Assembly: GCF_001029105.3 (NCBI RefSeq)
Contig: NZ_CP011808.2
Location: forward strand, 62,001-126,000
From: Pandoraea faecigallinarum
GTDB lineage: Bacteria; Pseudomonadota; Gammaproteobacteria; Burkholderiales; Burkholderiaceae
DNA length: 64,000 nt
Reading direction: 5' to 3'
Below the pieces are notes generated by a model. That model saw only the letters and a program-made list of their open reading frames with translations. It did no database searches and was not told the DNA's origin. The position numbers and the translations under genes are program-made. Positions 25,224 through 34,619 of the stretch are shown here, piece by piece (position 1 is the first letter of the stretch; the number at the start of each line of letters is the position of its first letter).

Positions 25224-28200
25224 ATGTCCACAGACTCAGGCAGCGCACACGCGTGTGTGCCCGGCAGCACGCTTGAGGAGATGCTCGGTGCGGTCTTCTC
25301 GGGTTTAGCTCACCCCGTCATCATCAAGGATGCGCAGTTGCGCTTTGTCTATGTCAACGCTGCGGCGTGCGCGCTGCTCGGTCGCACCGCGCGCGACTTG
25401 CTCGGTCGCACCGACGAAGCGGTCGTGCCCGCCGCGCAGGCGCAGCGGATCATGGCCGTGGACCGCGAGATTCTGGCCAGTGGCGAGCCTCACATGTACG
25501 AGGAGTCGATAACGACACCCGAGGGCGGATGTCGGCAGCTTCTCACGCACAAGTACCGCATTGCGCTTCCCGGCGTGGGACCGAAACTCGTGATCGCGGT
25601 GACGATCGACGTGACGGAGCTTCGGCAAGCCGAGCGCCGGCAGCGTCGCAGCGAAGAGCACTACCGGGCGCTAGTGGATTTGCTACCGCAGGTGGTGTGG
25701 GTGGCTGATGCGAGCGGCGCGGTGATCGAGATTGGCCCGACATGGGGTCGCCTTTCCGGGCGAGCGCCTGAAGCGGCATATGGTTCGGGCTGGGAGGCCG
25801 CGGTGCATCCGGAGGATCTGCCGCGTGTGCGCCAGCAATGGCATACCTCGGTCGCCAGCGGCGCGCCCTTGGACGTGCAATGCCGGGTGCTTGCCGCCGA
25901 CGGCAGCTTCCGTTGGGTGAGGAATCGTGCCGCTGCCCGGCGCGACGAACAGGGCCGCATCGTCAGCTGGCATGGGCTGCTTGAGGACGTTCACGAGAGC
26001 AAGAGCGCGGAAGAGGCACTGCGCGAGAGCGAGGGGCGGTTTCGGCTGATCGCGGACAACGTGCCGGTCATCATCTGGCTCGCCGACGCGCAGGGCGCGA
26101 CCACCTATCTGAACCGAAGCTGGCAAGAAACCACGGGACAAACGGCGCAGCAGGCGTTGGGCCGCGGCTGGCTGGAGGCGGTGCATCGCGAAGATCGGGC
26201 GGCGCTGCTCGCGAGCATTGCGCAAGCCAGCGCGGCGCGCGAGCGCATGCAGGCGGAATACCGACTGCGGCGTGTAGACGGCAGTTGGGCCTGGGTCATC
26301 GATATCGGGCAGCCGCGTGTGAACGCTGAGGGTGATTTGCTCGGTTACGCAGGATGCGTGCTCGATCTATCGGAGCGCAAGGCCGCCGAGCTCGCGCTCG
26401 AGCAGAGCGAGGCGTTGGTGCGCAGCATCGTCGAGAGTACGCCGGACTGTATTCAGTTGCTCGATGCCGATGGCGAGCCCCTGTTCGTCAATCCGGCCGG
26501 GCGCAAGCTGTTCGGCCTGCCGGAGGCGGCGGATGTGCGTGGCTATCGCTGGGGCAAGACGTTGGGTGCCGGTGACTTTGCCAAAGGGGAGCAAGCGCTT
26601 GAGCAAGTCCGCGCCGGGCAGGTTGCTCGATTTGAAGCGTGGGTCACGACCTGCGAGCGGCAGAGCGTGTGCATGGATATCATCGCCGCGCCGGTATTGG
26701 GCAGTGATGGCAAGCCCGCTCGAATGCTCACGATCTGGCGCGACATCAGCGGGGCGAAGGCGGCGCGCGACGCGAGCGAGGCGGCGTGGCGCGCCGCCGA
26801 ATCGGCGGCAGCCAAACTCGCCTTGGTGTTGGAAAACACACTCGATTGCGTGGTAGTGATCGATCGCGAATGGCACCTGACCTACCTGAACGCCAACGCG
26901 AGACGGCTGCTCTCGCTCGGCGACGAGGCGATCGGCCAGAGTTTGTGGACGCTGTACCCGCACGAGCGCAACGGTGTGTTTGCCGAATGCTACAGAAGGG
27001 CCTTTGCGACGAACCAGCCTGTCACCTTCGAGGAATACTTGCCGGCCCTTGGCCGATGGCTTGAGGTGCACGCGTCGCCCACCGACGAGGGGCTGTCGAT
27101 CTTCTTTCGGGATACGTCCGAGCGCAGGCGCGCCGAGCATGAGCGCTTCCAGGCACAGGCGCAAGTGTTCCATATGTCGCGCCACGACGCGCTGACCAAC
27201 CTGCCGAACCGCTTGCTGCTGCGCGAGCGGCTCGAGCGCCATCTGTCGGAAGTGCATGTGGGCGCACCACTGGCCGTACTCACGCTGGACTTAGTTGCCT
27301 TCAAGCAGGTCAATGACACTTATGGGCATCCGGTCGGGGACATGCTCTTGCGACAAATGGCCGACCGACTCAATGCCTGCGTTCGCGACGAGGACACCGT
27401 CGCGCGTGTGGGGGGGGACGAATTTGTGGTGGTCGCCCCGCGCGTGCGGTGCGAGGCCGATGCGGAGCTGCTCGCCACACGCATCATCGAGGCGCTGCAG
27501 CGACCCTTCGACCTGGAGGCGGTGTCGGTCGACATCGGCGCGAGCGTGGGCATCGCCTTTGCACCGGACGCCGGGACGAGCGTCGATGCGCTGCTGCGTG
27601 CCTCCGACGTGGCGCTGTATCGGGCGAAGGCGGAGGGCAGAGGCACGTTTCGGCGCTACGTGCCCGGCATGGATGCCCATTTGTTGACGCGCCAAGCGAT
27701 GAAGGCGGCACTCAAAGGCGCGATCGCACGCAACGAGTTCGAGCTTTTTTTTCAACCGTTGGTGGATTTGCTTTCCCAAAAAGTGAGCACCTGCGAAGCG
27801 CTATTGCGTTGGCGTCGTGGTGATGCGGGCATGGTGTCGCCTGCCGAGTTTATCCCCGTGGCGGAGGAGTGCGGCCTGATTCATTCGATCGGCGAATGGG
27901 TATTGCGCAGGGCCTGCCATGAGGCGGTGAGCTGGGGGGAGGGAATCGCCGTGGCCGTGAATTTGTCGCCGTTTCAATTCAAGGACGTAAATCTGGTAAG
28001 CATGGTCGCCGAGGCGCTCACGCGCTCAGGGCTCGCCGCGGCGCGGCTGCAACTGGAGATCACCGAGTCGGTCATGCTCGACGAAAGCGATGCCAACCTG
28101 AGGACGCTGCAGGCACTCAGACGCCTGGGCGTGAAAATTGTGATGGACGACTTCGGCACGGGCTACTCGTCCTTCGGCTACCTGCGTCGCTTCCCGTTCG

Positions 28201-28451
28201 ACAAAATCAAGGTAGACCAAGCCTTCGTCGGCGACTTGCCCGACGGGCGGGAGTCATTGGCGGTGGTGCGTGCGGTCGCCGGTATCGGACGCAGCCTTGG
28301 CATTACCACGGCGGTGGAGGGCGTTGAGACGCAGGCGCAACTTGACGTGGTGAGCGCCGAGGGCTTTGACGAGGTGCAAGGTTACCTTTTTTCCAGCCCG
28401 GTGCCGGCGGCCGAGGTCGGCGCGCTACTGCGACGACTGGTGCATCAGTGA
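25224..28451 (+). CDS. Multi-PAS diguanylate cyclase/phosphodiesterase (GGDEF-EAL)
   Basis: 1075 residues from ATG 25224 (AGAGG seven bases upstream). No membrane segments, so cytoplasmic. Five PAS-type segments in a row, each with the N-terminal I-x-D start and a PAC tail: HPVIIKDAQLRFVYVN, LPQVVWVADASG, NVPVIIWLADAQG, STPDCIQLLDADG and NTLDCVVVIDREW. GGDEF domain (~660-815) with intact VGGDEF and an RxxD inhibitory site (RDED) five residues ahead. EAL domain (~825-1070) with CEALLRW, ITESVML, DDFGTGYSS, KVDQAF and EGVET, so both activities may exist. It makes and/or breaks cyclic di-GMP, which controls adhesion in most proteobacteria. The gene follows the adhesin gene by 253 bases in the same direction. 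Confidence 0.9.
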   Translation: MSTDSGSAHACVPGSTLEEMLGAVFSGLAHPVIIKDAQLRFVYVNAAACALLGRTARDLLGRTDEAVVPAAQAQRIMAVDREILASGEPHMYEESITTPEGGCRQLLTHKYRIALPGVGPKLVIAVTIDVTELRQAERRQRRSEEHYRALVDLLPQVVWVADASGAVIEIGPTWGRLSGRAPEAAYGSGWEAAVHPEDLPRVRQQWHTSVASGAPLDVQCRVLAADGSFRWVRNRAAARRDEQGRIVSWHGLLEDVHESKSAEEALRESEGRFRLIADNVPVIIWLADAQGATTYLNRSWQETTGQTAQQALGRGWLEAVHREDRAALLASIAQASAARERMQAEYRLRRVDGSWAWVIDIGQPRVNAEGDLLGYAGCVLDLSERKAAELALEQSEALVRSIVESTPDCIQLLDADGEPLFVNPAGRKLFGLPEAADVRGYRWGKTLGAGDFAKGEQALEQVRAGQVARFEAWVTTCERQSVCMDIIAAPVLGSDGKPARMLTIWRDISGAKAARDASEAAWRAAESAAAKLALVLENTLDCVVVIDREWHLTYLNANARRLLSLGDEAIGQSLWTLYPHERNGVFAECYRRAFATNQPVTFEEYLPALGRWLEVHASPTDEGLSIFFRDTSERRRAEHERFQAQAQVFHMSRHDALTNLPNRLLLRERLERHLSEVHVGAPLAVLTLDLVAFKQVNDTYGHPVGDMLLRQMADRLNACVRDEDTVARVGGDEFVVVAPRVRCEADAELLATRIIEALQRPFDLEAVSVDIGASVGIAFAPDAGTSVDALLRASDVALYRAKAEGRGTFRRYVPGMDAHLLTRQAMKAALKGAIARNEFELFFQPLVDLLSQKVSTCEALLRWRRGDAGMVSPAEFIPVAEECGLIHSIGEWVLRRACHEAVSWGEGIAVAVNLSPFQFKDVNLVSMVAEALTRSGLAAARLQLEITESVMLDESDANLRTLQALRRLGVKIVMDDFGTGYSSFGYLRRFPFDKIKVDQAFVGDLPDGRESLAVVRAVAGIGRSLGITTAVEGVETQAQLDVVSAEGFDEVQGYLFSSPVPAAEVGALLRRLVHQ

Positions 28452-28750
28452 GGCCGCCGGGGTCGACCCGGTGTGGCGAGCCCGACGAGTTACACCCTTC
28501 GGACAATTAAGAAGAATCCCCCGGACTACACGAATCGCACGAATGTCCCGAATGACGCTTCATTCAGCGTACCGCGCGACGCCCGCGCGGCAGAGCGCCT
28601 GGTTAAGGCGTGACTGTTTGACACGCCCTGCGACCGTCTTCGGCTACCTGCGAACAGCAGGGCAGCGCGTCTACCCCGGCCGTTGTCATTTCTCGCCCCG
28701 GATGCGCGCTCGGTAGGAGCGCTTCCCTCCATTGAAAGGCCTATTGTCCA
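28452..28750. other. Intergenic region between the GGDEF-EAL and FkbM genes
   Basis: About 300 bases; no supported gene, no clear terminator or promoter seen. Confidence 0.3.
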
Positions 28751-29569
28751 ATGACATTTCCCAAGCGTCCGCTCGCCTTTATTCTCGTCGCCTCGAATCA
28801 CGGCCCTCTGATCGTCAATCGTCACGATTACAACATCCCCGCGTGCGGGAGCCCCTACGGCGTCGGGCACGATCTGTTGCAAGAGTCGAGTTATGCTGCA
28901 CCGGAAGTCGCATTCGCGTGTGCGCTGCTTGCGCAGCGGCGGCGGTATTTCGGCGATGGCGTGGTTGCGCTCGATGGCGGCGCCAATATCGGCGTGCATA
29001 CGATTGAATGGGCACGTCATATGCATGGCTGGGGGCGCGTGCTGAGCTTCGAGGCGCAGGAGGTCATCTACTACGCGCTGGCCGGCAACGTCGCCCTCAA
29101 TAACTGCCTGAATGTCCGCGCAAGCCTGGCCGCGCTCGGTGAGTGCAGCGGCGAATTGACGGTGCCCCGGCCGGACTATTTCGCGCATGCGAGTTTCGGC
29201 AGCCTCGAGTTACGCCAGCGGGCGCACACCGAAGATATCGGACAGCGTATCTCGTACGATCCTTCGCAGGGAACGAGCGTGCCGATGATCTGCATCGATT
29301 CGCTCAGACTCGAGCGTCTAGATCTGTTCAAGCTTGACGTCGAAGGCATGGAACTCGAAGTGCTGCGCGGCGCGCGGCAGACGCTTTTGACATGCCGACC
29401 GATCCTGATGGTCGAAGTCATCAAATCGGATCGGGCCGCAATCGAAGGCATGCTCGCGGCACTGGGATACCGCTATTTTCCCGCCGGGATGAATCTCATC
29501 GCGGTCCATAGCGGGGACCCGGTACTGCAACACCTGAGTCATCGGGATGGCGTGACCTGCCTCGCGTGA
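28751..29569 (+). CDS. FkbM-family SAM-dependent methyltransferase
   Basis: 272 residues. The SAM-binding motif is VALDGGANIGVHTIEWARHM (motif I with GGANIG), followed by RVLSFEAQEVIYYALAGNV (acidic loop after strand 2), and the FkbM signature DLFKLDVEGMELEVLRGARQ. FkbM enzymes transfer a methyl group to oxygen of sugars or other small molecules, often in polysaccharide or glycan modification clusters. Because an autotransporter and its glycosyltransferase lie nearby, modification of a cell-surface glycan is an attractive but unproven role. The ATG has no strong Shine-Dalgarno. Confidence 0.85.
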   Translation: MTFPKRPLAFILVASNHGPLIVNRHDYNIPACGSPYGVGHDLLQESSYAAPEVAFACALLAQRRRYFGDGVVALDGGANIGVHTIEWARHMHGWGRVLSFEAQEVIYYALAGNVALNNCLNVRASLAALGECSGELTVPRPDYFAHASFGSLELRQRAHTEDIGQRISYDPSQGTSVPMICIDSLRLERLDLFKLDVEGMELEVLRGARQTLLTCRPILMVEVIKSDRAAIEGMLAALGYRYFPAGMNLIAVHSGDPVLQHLSHRDGVTCLA

Positions 29570-30128
29570 GCGTCACGTGAGCACCCCACGGGTTCGGGGC
29601 CCCGAGGCGTAACCCGGCGCATGCGAACTCACTGAGCCGCTGAACGTGCACGGGGACGCCGCGTGCTTAAGCGAATCCTGCCGCAGCGCATACAGCGCAA
29701 CACCGGTGAGCGTGGGCGAAGGTCGGCGGCAGACTTCAGGTGTTTACCGGAAGTCGACTTCCGGCACGGCGCCGATAATGGCAGTCAGACAAGCCGGGGG
29801 GCGAGACCATCGCAATTGACGACGCGGCGCATTTGTCTTTCAGCGCTGTCCGCGTGCGCGGCACTGCAGCTTTACCCACTGGGGAGCGTCGCCCGCTGCC
29901 CCGGTGAGGTGGTTGCACCAAAGCAATGTCATGCCGGCGCTTGCGCGAATCGAGAAGCTGGCGACGCGACACGACGCTGAACGCACGCTAATCGAACGCC
30001 AACTCACCGCTGACGTAAAGCGGGCCCGTCGCGGCGCTGCGATCGTGTGAGCCGGGGCCGATATGCTGCTCCGCCCTTTGGGTCAGAGGCGATCCGTGCG
30101 GACGATAAGACACTTAGGACGACAAGCA
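29570..30128. other. Intergenic region with a dispersed repeat copy
   Basis: About 560 bases without a supported gene. It holds a diverged copy of a ~50-base repeat (29735-29783) that also occurs in front of other effector-like genes. Confidence 0.35.
29735..29783 (+). repeat. Dispersed ~50-bp repeat, copy 1 (diverged)
   Basis: Begins TTCAGGTGTTTACCGGAAGT and later CGCCGATAATGGCAGTCAGAC. Related to copies at 50342, 53136 and 58133 (common start TCAGGYRTTYACC, common late block GCC-x-A-x-AATG/A-CAG). It lies about 350 bases upstream of the hypothetical gene at 30129. Confidence 0.5.
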
Positions 30129-30995
30129 ATGAACAATAAGCCAATTCTGGCGCTTTTCGAAAGCACGAACCGATGGCTTCCCGCCATTGATCGACGGATG
30201 ACTGAGGCCGAATTCCACGAGATTGGCAACGCGCGACACTTCAGAGAGATCGCGAGCTGGACGAGCGCGCTCGCCGACTGGCTCTGCGGCACACGAAAGG
30301 AAGCGGCCAAGCGCTTGGCTTACCACATTCTGCACGCGAACGATCCGCAGGTCCGTATGACGAGCGGCGTCGCACTGCAGAAGCTGGTGGCCGCGCCCTA
30401 CAAGGCGAATTTCCGATTCGAGAGTCTCGATGACGCGACCGTGAAGTTCCGTGTTGCGGGTCGGAGCGTGCGGCAAGACGTGACCGTCACGCCCGCGGGT
30501 ACCTTGACCGCTGTGAGGGATGCGATCGTCAACGTCAGGAATGCCGCAGCGAGGCATGCGGCGGAGTTGGGGCGAATGGCAGTTGGCATGGGCGTGCCGA
30601 CGGTCGAGCCGATTGAGCTGAGCGCATGCGCGCACTATCAGGACCTCAAGCGCGGCGGCGCACACGCAACGATCGTCGAGCTACTTGACTCGCTGGCATC
30701 CCCCGCGACATTCTGGGCCATCAAAGCCGCGCTCGAAATGCAACGCACGACGGCGATGCAGCGGGACTTGCACTGGCGAGAGTGGCCGGTGGCGGCCGGT
30801 GGCGTGACCCGCCGCGCGGTGCCTGACACGCTTCACTTCGCCCCCACGCTGGAGATCACGCAGCCGAGCGCAGGCGTGTTTCAACTGGCCTGGCACGCTG
30901 AGCCCGAGGCCCCGGCCCACAAGTGTGCCCATCGGGCGTTTGACGTAGTGCTGCTTGTGACCCGCGCGCATATGCACTGCATCTACGCCCGGTAG
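30129..30995 (+). CDS. Hypothetical protein (288 aa), possible effector
   Basis: No family recognised. ATG 30129 has AGGA about nine bases upstream; a longer reading to 30063 has no support. The N-terminal part (MNNKPILALFESTNRWLPAI, DRRMTEAEFHEIGNARHFRE) and the following helical segments look like a soluble, alpha-rich protein; the middle (FRFESLDDATVKFRVAGRSV) looks like beta strands. His/Cys-containing C-terminus (HKCAHRAFDVVLL ... HMHCIYAR). No signal peptide. It has the dispersed repeat upstream in common with other candidate effectors. Confidence 0.55.
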   Translation: MNNKPILALFESTNRWLPAIDRRMTEAEFHEIGNARHFREIASWTSALADWLCGTRKEAAKRLAYHILHANDPQVRMTSGVALQKLVAAPYKANFRFESLDDATVKFRVAGRSVRQDVTVTPAGTLTAVRDAIVNVRNAAARHAAELGRMAVGMGVPTVEPIELSACAHYQDLKRGGAHATIVELLDSLASPATFWAIKAALEMQRTTAMQRDLHWREWPVAAGGVTRRAVPDTLHFAPTLEITQPSAGVFQLAWHAEPEAPAHKCAHRAFDVVLLVTRAHMHCIYAR

Positions 30996-31029
30996 CCAAC
31001 TCACGACGTCGCGCGCGAGCCCATCGGTA

Positions 31030-31445
31030 CGATGCTTGAGTCAGACGCATTTCCACCAGAACCTTCTCGAGATTTTGCAGGGCAGCGCCTCTGCCAAAGC
31101 GCCGGTCGCCGTATCGCCGATGTCCTCGCAGCGGTCGACGCAAATGGCCAGCGCTTTGAGCCCATCCATACGCGTCAATTGAGTGCACATTTTTTCCAAT
31201 ACCCGCTCATCGAGTTGTTCGCTCGAACTCAGGTCGAGTCTGACTGGCTCAAGTTCTGAGAATTTGGAAATTTCGACGGCAAGTCACGCGTCGCGCGCGG
31301 TCGGGGGGCGTACACCGTCCAAGTGGCACGCATTTGAGGGCGCGCGCGTTTCGGCGCGTCGGGTCAGGGTGACGCTTCGCGCCGCATCGGCCGCGCTGGT
31401 GGCCTGCCATGGCGTGCTGACGTTGTCAAAACGTACTTGACGCAT
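31030..31445 (-). pseudogene. Leucine-rich-repeat effector relic
   Basis: Not an open frame today but clearly once coding. From ATG 31445 the minus strand reads MRQVRFDNVSTPWQATSAAD, hits TGA at about 31285 and continues in the same frame: EISKFSELEPVRLDLSSSEQ, LDERVLEKMCTQLTRMDGLK, ALAICVDRCEDIGDTATGAL. Near 31080 a frameshift leads to LQNLEKVLVEMRLTQAS. The repeated L-x2-L pattern and wording (for example LDLSSSEQL) is that of ribonuclease-inhibitor-like LRRs, similar in style to the LRR gene at 1790. One nonsense codon plus one frameshift kill it. Confidence 0.55.
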
Positions 31446-31982
31446 AGATGTACAACGCGTCCCTCCGGCAAGGCCTGGATGGACAGCGAGGCGGTATGAA
31501 TGTCTTATTTATAGAAAGTGTTCGCGGTTACCTCTTTCGTAACGAGGCTACAACGCCCGTTTTCCGCATATCTCTGTTGCAGGCGCGCTATGCGTGCGCA
31601 CGCGTGGAAGAACAGGGCCCGTCGCGCGCTAAACAGTGATTTTCTTCCCTAAGGCAAAACAATAGGGCCATGCAACAAAACGATGGCCTCGTGCGTGCGG
31701 GTTCAATCCGTACACTGGGTCGGGTTGCCGCGCCTGTGCGGCGCTGTGTGAGCCCTGGGGCAGCAAGCCCGTTGGCGCATGGCGGTCACGCCGCTCGCGC
31801 ACCGAGCGAGGAAACCGTGGGACGACAGCGGCGCGCTGTGCACCGAGGCGGGGTTGTGCGTCCGCGCCATGGCGTACGCCGGGCCGAGGTCCCCGGGGGG
31901 CGGACTCACGGCGGCACCGCCCGCGGGCGCGGCGCGACGAGCGGCCCTAAGGCCCCAAACAGAGACAAATGAGGAAACACAT
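31446..31982. other. Region without a supported gene
   Basis: Overlapping open frames on both strands, none with a ribosome binding site or recognisable product. The 3' part is the leader of the gene at 31983. Confidence 0.3.
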
Positions 31983-32210
31983 ATGCGGAAGTTTCTGCTG
32001 GCCATCTCGAACTGGAACTTCTGGTTCGACTTTCCGATTGCGACCCGCTGCCCATGTTGCGACGAAAGTAACATCCTGCTGTTCAGCGAGCTGTCGGCGA
32101 GGCGGCACGAACGATGGCGGTGTGTGCACTGTGGCGAGACGTATGCGCCGTCGTCGCACGAGCTTGATCACGCCATTACCGCGATGTTCAGTACCCTCTT
32201 TGGCATCTGA
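31983..32210 (+). CDS. Small zinc-ribbon-like hypothetical protein (75 aa)
   Basis: ATG 31983 is preceded by GAGGAAAC eight bases upstream. The product (MRKFLLAISNWNFWFDFPIA) has two CxxC pairs, TRCPCCDES and WRCVHCGETYA, separated by about 24 residues, the layout of a zinc ribbon. Leu/Phe-rich N-terminus. Function unknown; such small ribbons can be nucleic-acid or protein adaptors. Confidence 0.65.
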   Translation: MRKFLLAISNWNFWFDFPIATRCPCCDESNILLFSELSARRHERWRCVHCGETYAPSSHELDHAITAMFSTLFGI

Positions 32211-32349
32211 GAGACGCGCTACAAACGGCTGCGTGGGGGGCCACCCCGGTTCTGAGGTGGATGCGCAAGAGCGATCGCCGTGGACGCCTGGTGGACTGCC
32301 GATTCCCCGAGGTTGCCGCGCGATGGCCCCGCATCGCTGAAGTGATTTT

Positions 32350-33504
32350 ATGCATGATTACGAGAGTCGAGTCACGTTTATGAATGCCAAACCACGTCCT
32401 GCACCTCGTTATGCGTTCCGTCGCGACCTGCTGGTGGCAACGGCACTCGGTGTGATGCTGATCGCGGTGGGTTACGCCGGGTATCGGGCGCATCTGGTCG
32501 GCACGGCCTGTGAGCGTACCGGTGCAACGTCGGCGAAGGCCCGTGCGGCCGCTAAGACGCCCAAGGTGCTCGCGACGATCTACTCGCGCGCCCAAATGAG
32601 CGCAGATCGCAAAGCGAGCGGGGAGGGGCAGCCGGTCGTGGCGCGCACACCGATGGGCGCGGATGGCTACTATATTCCTCCTTCAGAGGCGGACATCCCG
32701 GACGGTCCCTACGGGGATGCCATTCGGCGAGGGAGCAACATTTTTACGCGAACCGGATTGCATGTGAAAGACCACGTTGGCAATCAGTTGTCATGCGACA
32801 ACTGTCACCTCGATGCCGGTCGCCGTGCGAATGCGGCGCCGATGTGGGCCGCATATGGCGCGTATCCGGCGTTTCGCGCAACGACGGGGTCAGTGAGTAC
32901 GTTAGAAGACCGGATCGCGGCGTGCTTCACGTACTCGATGAATGCGCCCGGATCGGTGTCAGGCAAGGCGCCGGCGCCGGGGAGCCAGGTGTATCGTGAC
33001 TTGGTGACCTACATGGCATGGCTGGCCAATGGGGCACCGGCGGGTGAGAGGCTGCGCGGTGCAGGGTATCCACGGATCAGTAAGCCGTCCGACGGTTACG
33101 ATCTGAACCGTGGGCGGGTCGTTTTTCGACAGAACTGCGCGCAATGCCACGGTGTGGACGGTCAGGGCAGTCGCGACGGCCAGGGGCACACCACGTTTCC
33201 GCCGTTATGGGGGCGAGGGTCTTACAACTGGGGCGCCGGGATGGCGCAGGTTGATATGGCAGCCGCGTTCATCAAGGCCAATATGCCCTTCGGACGGCCA
33301 GGCTCGCTCACAGATCAGCAGGCTTGGGATGTGGCCGCCTATATCGATAGCCACGAGCGGCCCAAGGATCCTCGCCAGAACGGTACCGTCGCCCAAGCGG
33401 CAAGGAAGGACCATGCAGGGGAGGACAGCTTCTATGGGACGACGCTGCGCGGGCATTTGCTAGGGATCGGAGTCGGTGCGGGCGGGGCCGTTGAGCCGGG
33501 TTGA
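32350..33504 (+). CDS. Diheme c-type cytochrome, TsdA-like (thiosulfate dehydrogenase family)
   Basis: 384 residues (start ATG 32350; ATG 32380 also possible). Residues ~25-45 (LLVATALGVMLIAVGYAGY) form an N-terminal membrane anchor or signal. Two haem-binding motifs: CDNCH at 149-153 followed by LDAGR, and CAQCH at 263-267. Between them lies TLEDRIAACFTYSMN: in TsdA the Cys of this segment (here Cys192) is the unusual axial ligand of haem 1. Together with GNQLSCDNCHLDAGR these are the landmarks of TsdA/SoxXA-type diheme cytochromes, which oxidise thiosulfate to tetrathionate or reduce tetrathionate in the periplasm. No partner genes (such as tsdB) are seen; substrate is inferred from motif only. 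Confidence 0.8.
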   Translation: MHDYESRVTFMNAKPRPAPRYAFRRDLLVATALGVMLIAVGYAGYRAHLVGTACERTGATSAKARAAAKTPKVLATIYSRAQMSADRKASGEGQPVVARTPMGADGYYIPPSEADIPDGPYGDAIRRGSNIFTRTGLHVKDHVGNQLSCDNCHLDAGRRANAAPMWAAYGAYPAFRATTGSVSTLEDRIAACFTYSMNAPGSVSGKAPAPGSQVYRDLVTYMAWLANGAPAGERLRGAGYPRISKPSDGYDLNRGRVVFRQNCAQCHGVDGQGSRDGQGHTTFPPLWGRGSYNWGAGMAQVDMAAAFIKANMPFGRPGSLTDQQAWDVAAYIDSHERPKDPRQNGTVAQAARKDHAGEDSFYGTTLRGHLLGIGVGAGGAVEPG

Positions 33505-33561
33505 TGTGGCCCGAACTCAGCGAGGCGCCCGCGCGTGCGGGGGCGCTTGCGCGGCCCTCCT

Positions 33562-34296
33562 TCATTGACGCACAAACGCCTTGGGCACCGGGTAGTGCGT
33601 CCCGTCGTACTCGATCGGTACGTTAGGGCGTTTCGATGTGTTTTCCTTGCTCTGGCAATCGCCGCGGGTGGGTCGGTTCGTCGTCGTGACGGTCTTCTCA
33701 CTGACGACGAGTGTGGCATAACCCGATTGACCCGCCGGCCCCACTGAAATCACGCGGGCCGTATCGGTGAAGCTGCCCGCGCAATTGCCATCCCATTGAC
33801 CGCCGCTGGTTTGTATCGCGAAATTGTCGACGACCTTGCGCAGTGTCGCGCCGTCAATCACGTAAAGGTCCAGTGTCGTTTGCGAGAACGGATTTACGCG
33901 CGATGTCCCCGCGTGTTCGGCGCGCACGCCGAACGCCACCACTTGCGGCGCGAGACGCCACGGCGCCGTGTCGAGCGCGAGGCTGCGCAGCACGGTCGCG
34001 TCGGACCGGAACGCGGCCTTTTCAAAGTGATGCGCCACGACTTTGCCCGACTCGCTGTTCGCGACCACGATTTCCACGTCATACACCGTGCCCTCGTCAG
34101 TGCCGCCCTTTTGCGGCAATGGCAGCACGGCGAGCGTCTGCGAAGGATTCGCTGGCCAGACCTTGCATGCAGCCAGTGCGGTGTCGAGCGCACGCCCGGG
34201 CTGCAGTGTGTTCGTCCAGGCGTTCAGGTGGTCCTTGCACTCGGCGAGCGCGAACAAGGGCAGGCAGAGCAGAGTGGCGGTAAGCACAGTACGCAT
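33562..34296 (-). CDS. Secreted hypothetical protein (244 aa)
   Basis: A clear Sec signal peptide (MRTVLTATLLCLPLFALA, cleaved before ECKDH). The mature ~226 residues have four Cys (CKDH, ACKVW, GNCAG, GDCQS) that could form disulfides, and beta-rich segments (TVYDVEIVVANSESGKVVAH, TLDLYVIDGATLRKVVD, YATLVVSEKTVTTT). Presumably periplasmic. I recognise it only as a conserved-looking Burkholderia hypothetical. Convergent with the cytochrome gene; a GC-rich hairpin in the 57-base gap could terminate both. Confidence 0.7.
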   Translation of the reverse strand: MRTVLTATLLCLPLFALAECKDHLNAWTNTLQPGRALDTALAACKVWPANPSQTLAVLPLPQKGGTDEGTVYDVEIVVANSESGKVVAHHFEKAAFRSDATVLRSLALDTAPWRLAPQVVAFGVRAEHAGTSRVNPFSQTTLDLYVIDGATLRKVVDNFAIQTSGGQWDGNCAGSFTDTARVISVGPAGQSGYATLVVSEKTVTTTNRPTRGDCQSKENTSKRPNVPIEYDGTHYPVPKAFVRQ

Positions 34297-34619
34297 GAGA
34301 GGCGGGCCCGTAGCAGAGTCATGATGGCTCTAGTGTGCATGCGAATGAGCTTGACCGGAAGCAAAATCGATGATCGCGCTGCCAGTGTTGCCACAGGCCG
34401 TCAGGCTAGGGGCTGCCGAGGGCAGAGATGGTGATGCATAGTGATAAATCGTGATGCGTGAAGATTTGCCGCGGGCTTCCCTATGCGAGAGCATGAGGGC
34501 TCCAACAGACAGCCCGTACCAGCGCGATCGTGATGTCGTCCGCAGCCGCCACGGTGGCAGAAAGGCGGGGGGCCTCTCCGCGACGAGACTGGTCGTGCCT
34601 ACAGCGCGAGGAGCCTTTG

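Noticed and set aside
31670..31982. 100-codon plus-strand ORF (MQQNDGLVRAG...)
   Set aside because: Arg/Gly-rich, no ribosome binding site; the supported gene starts at 31983 in another frame.
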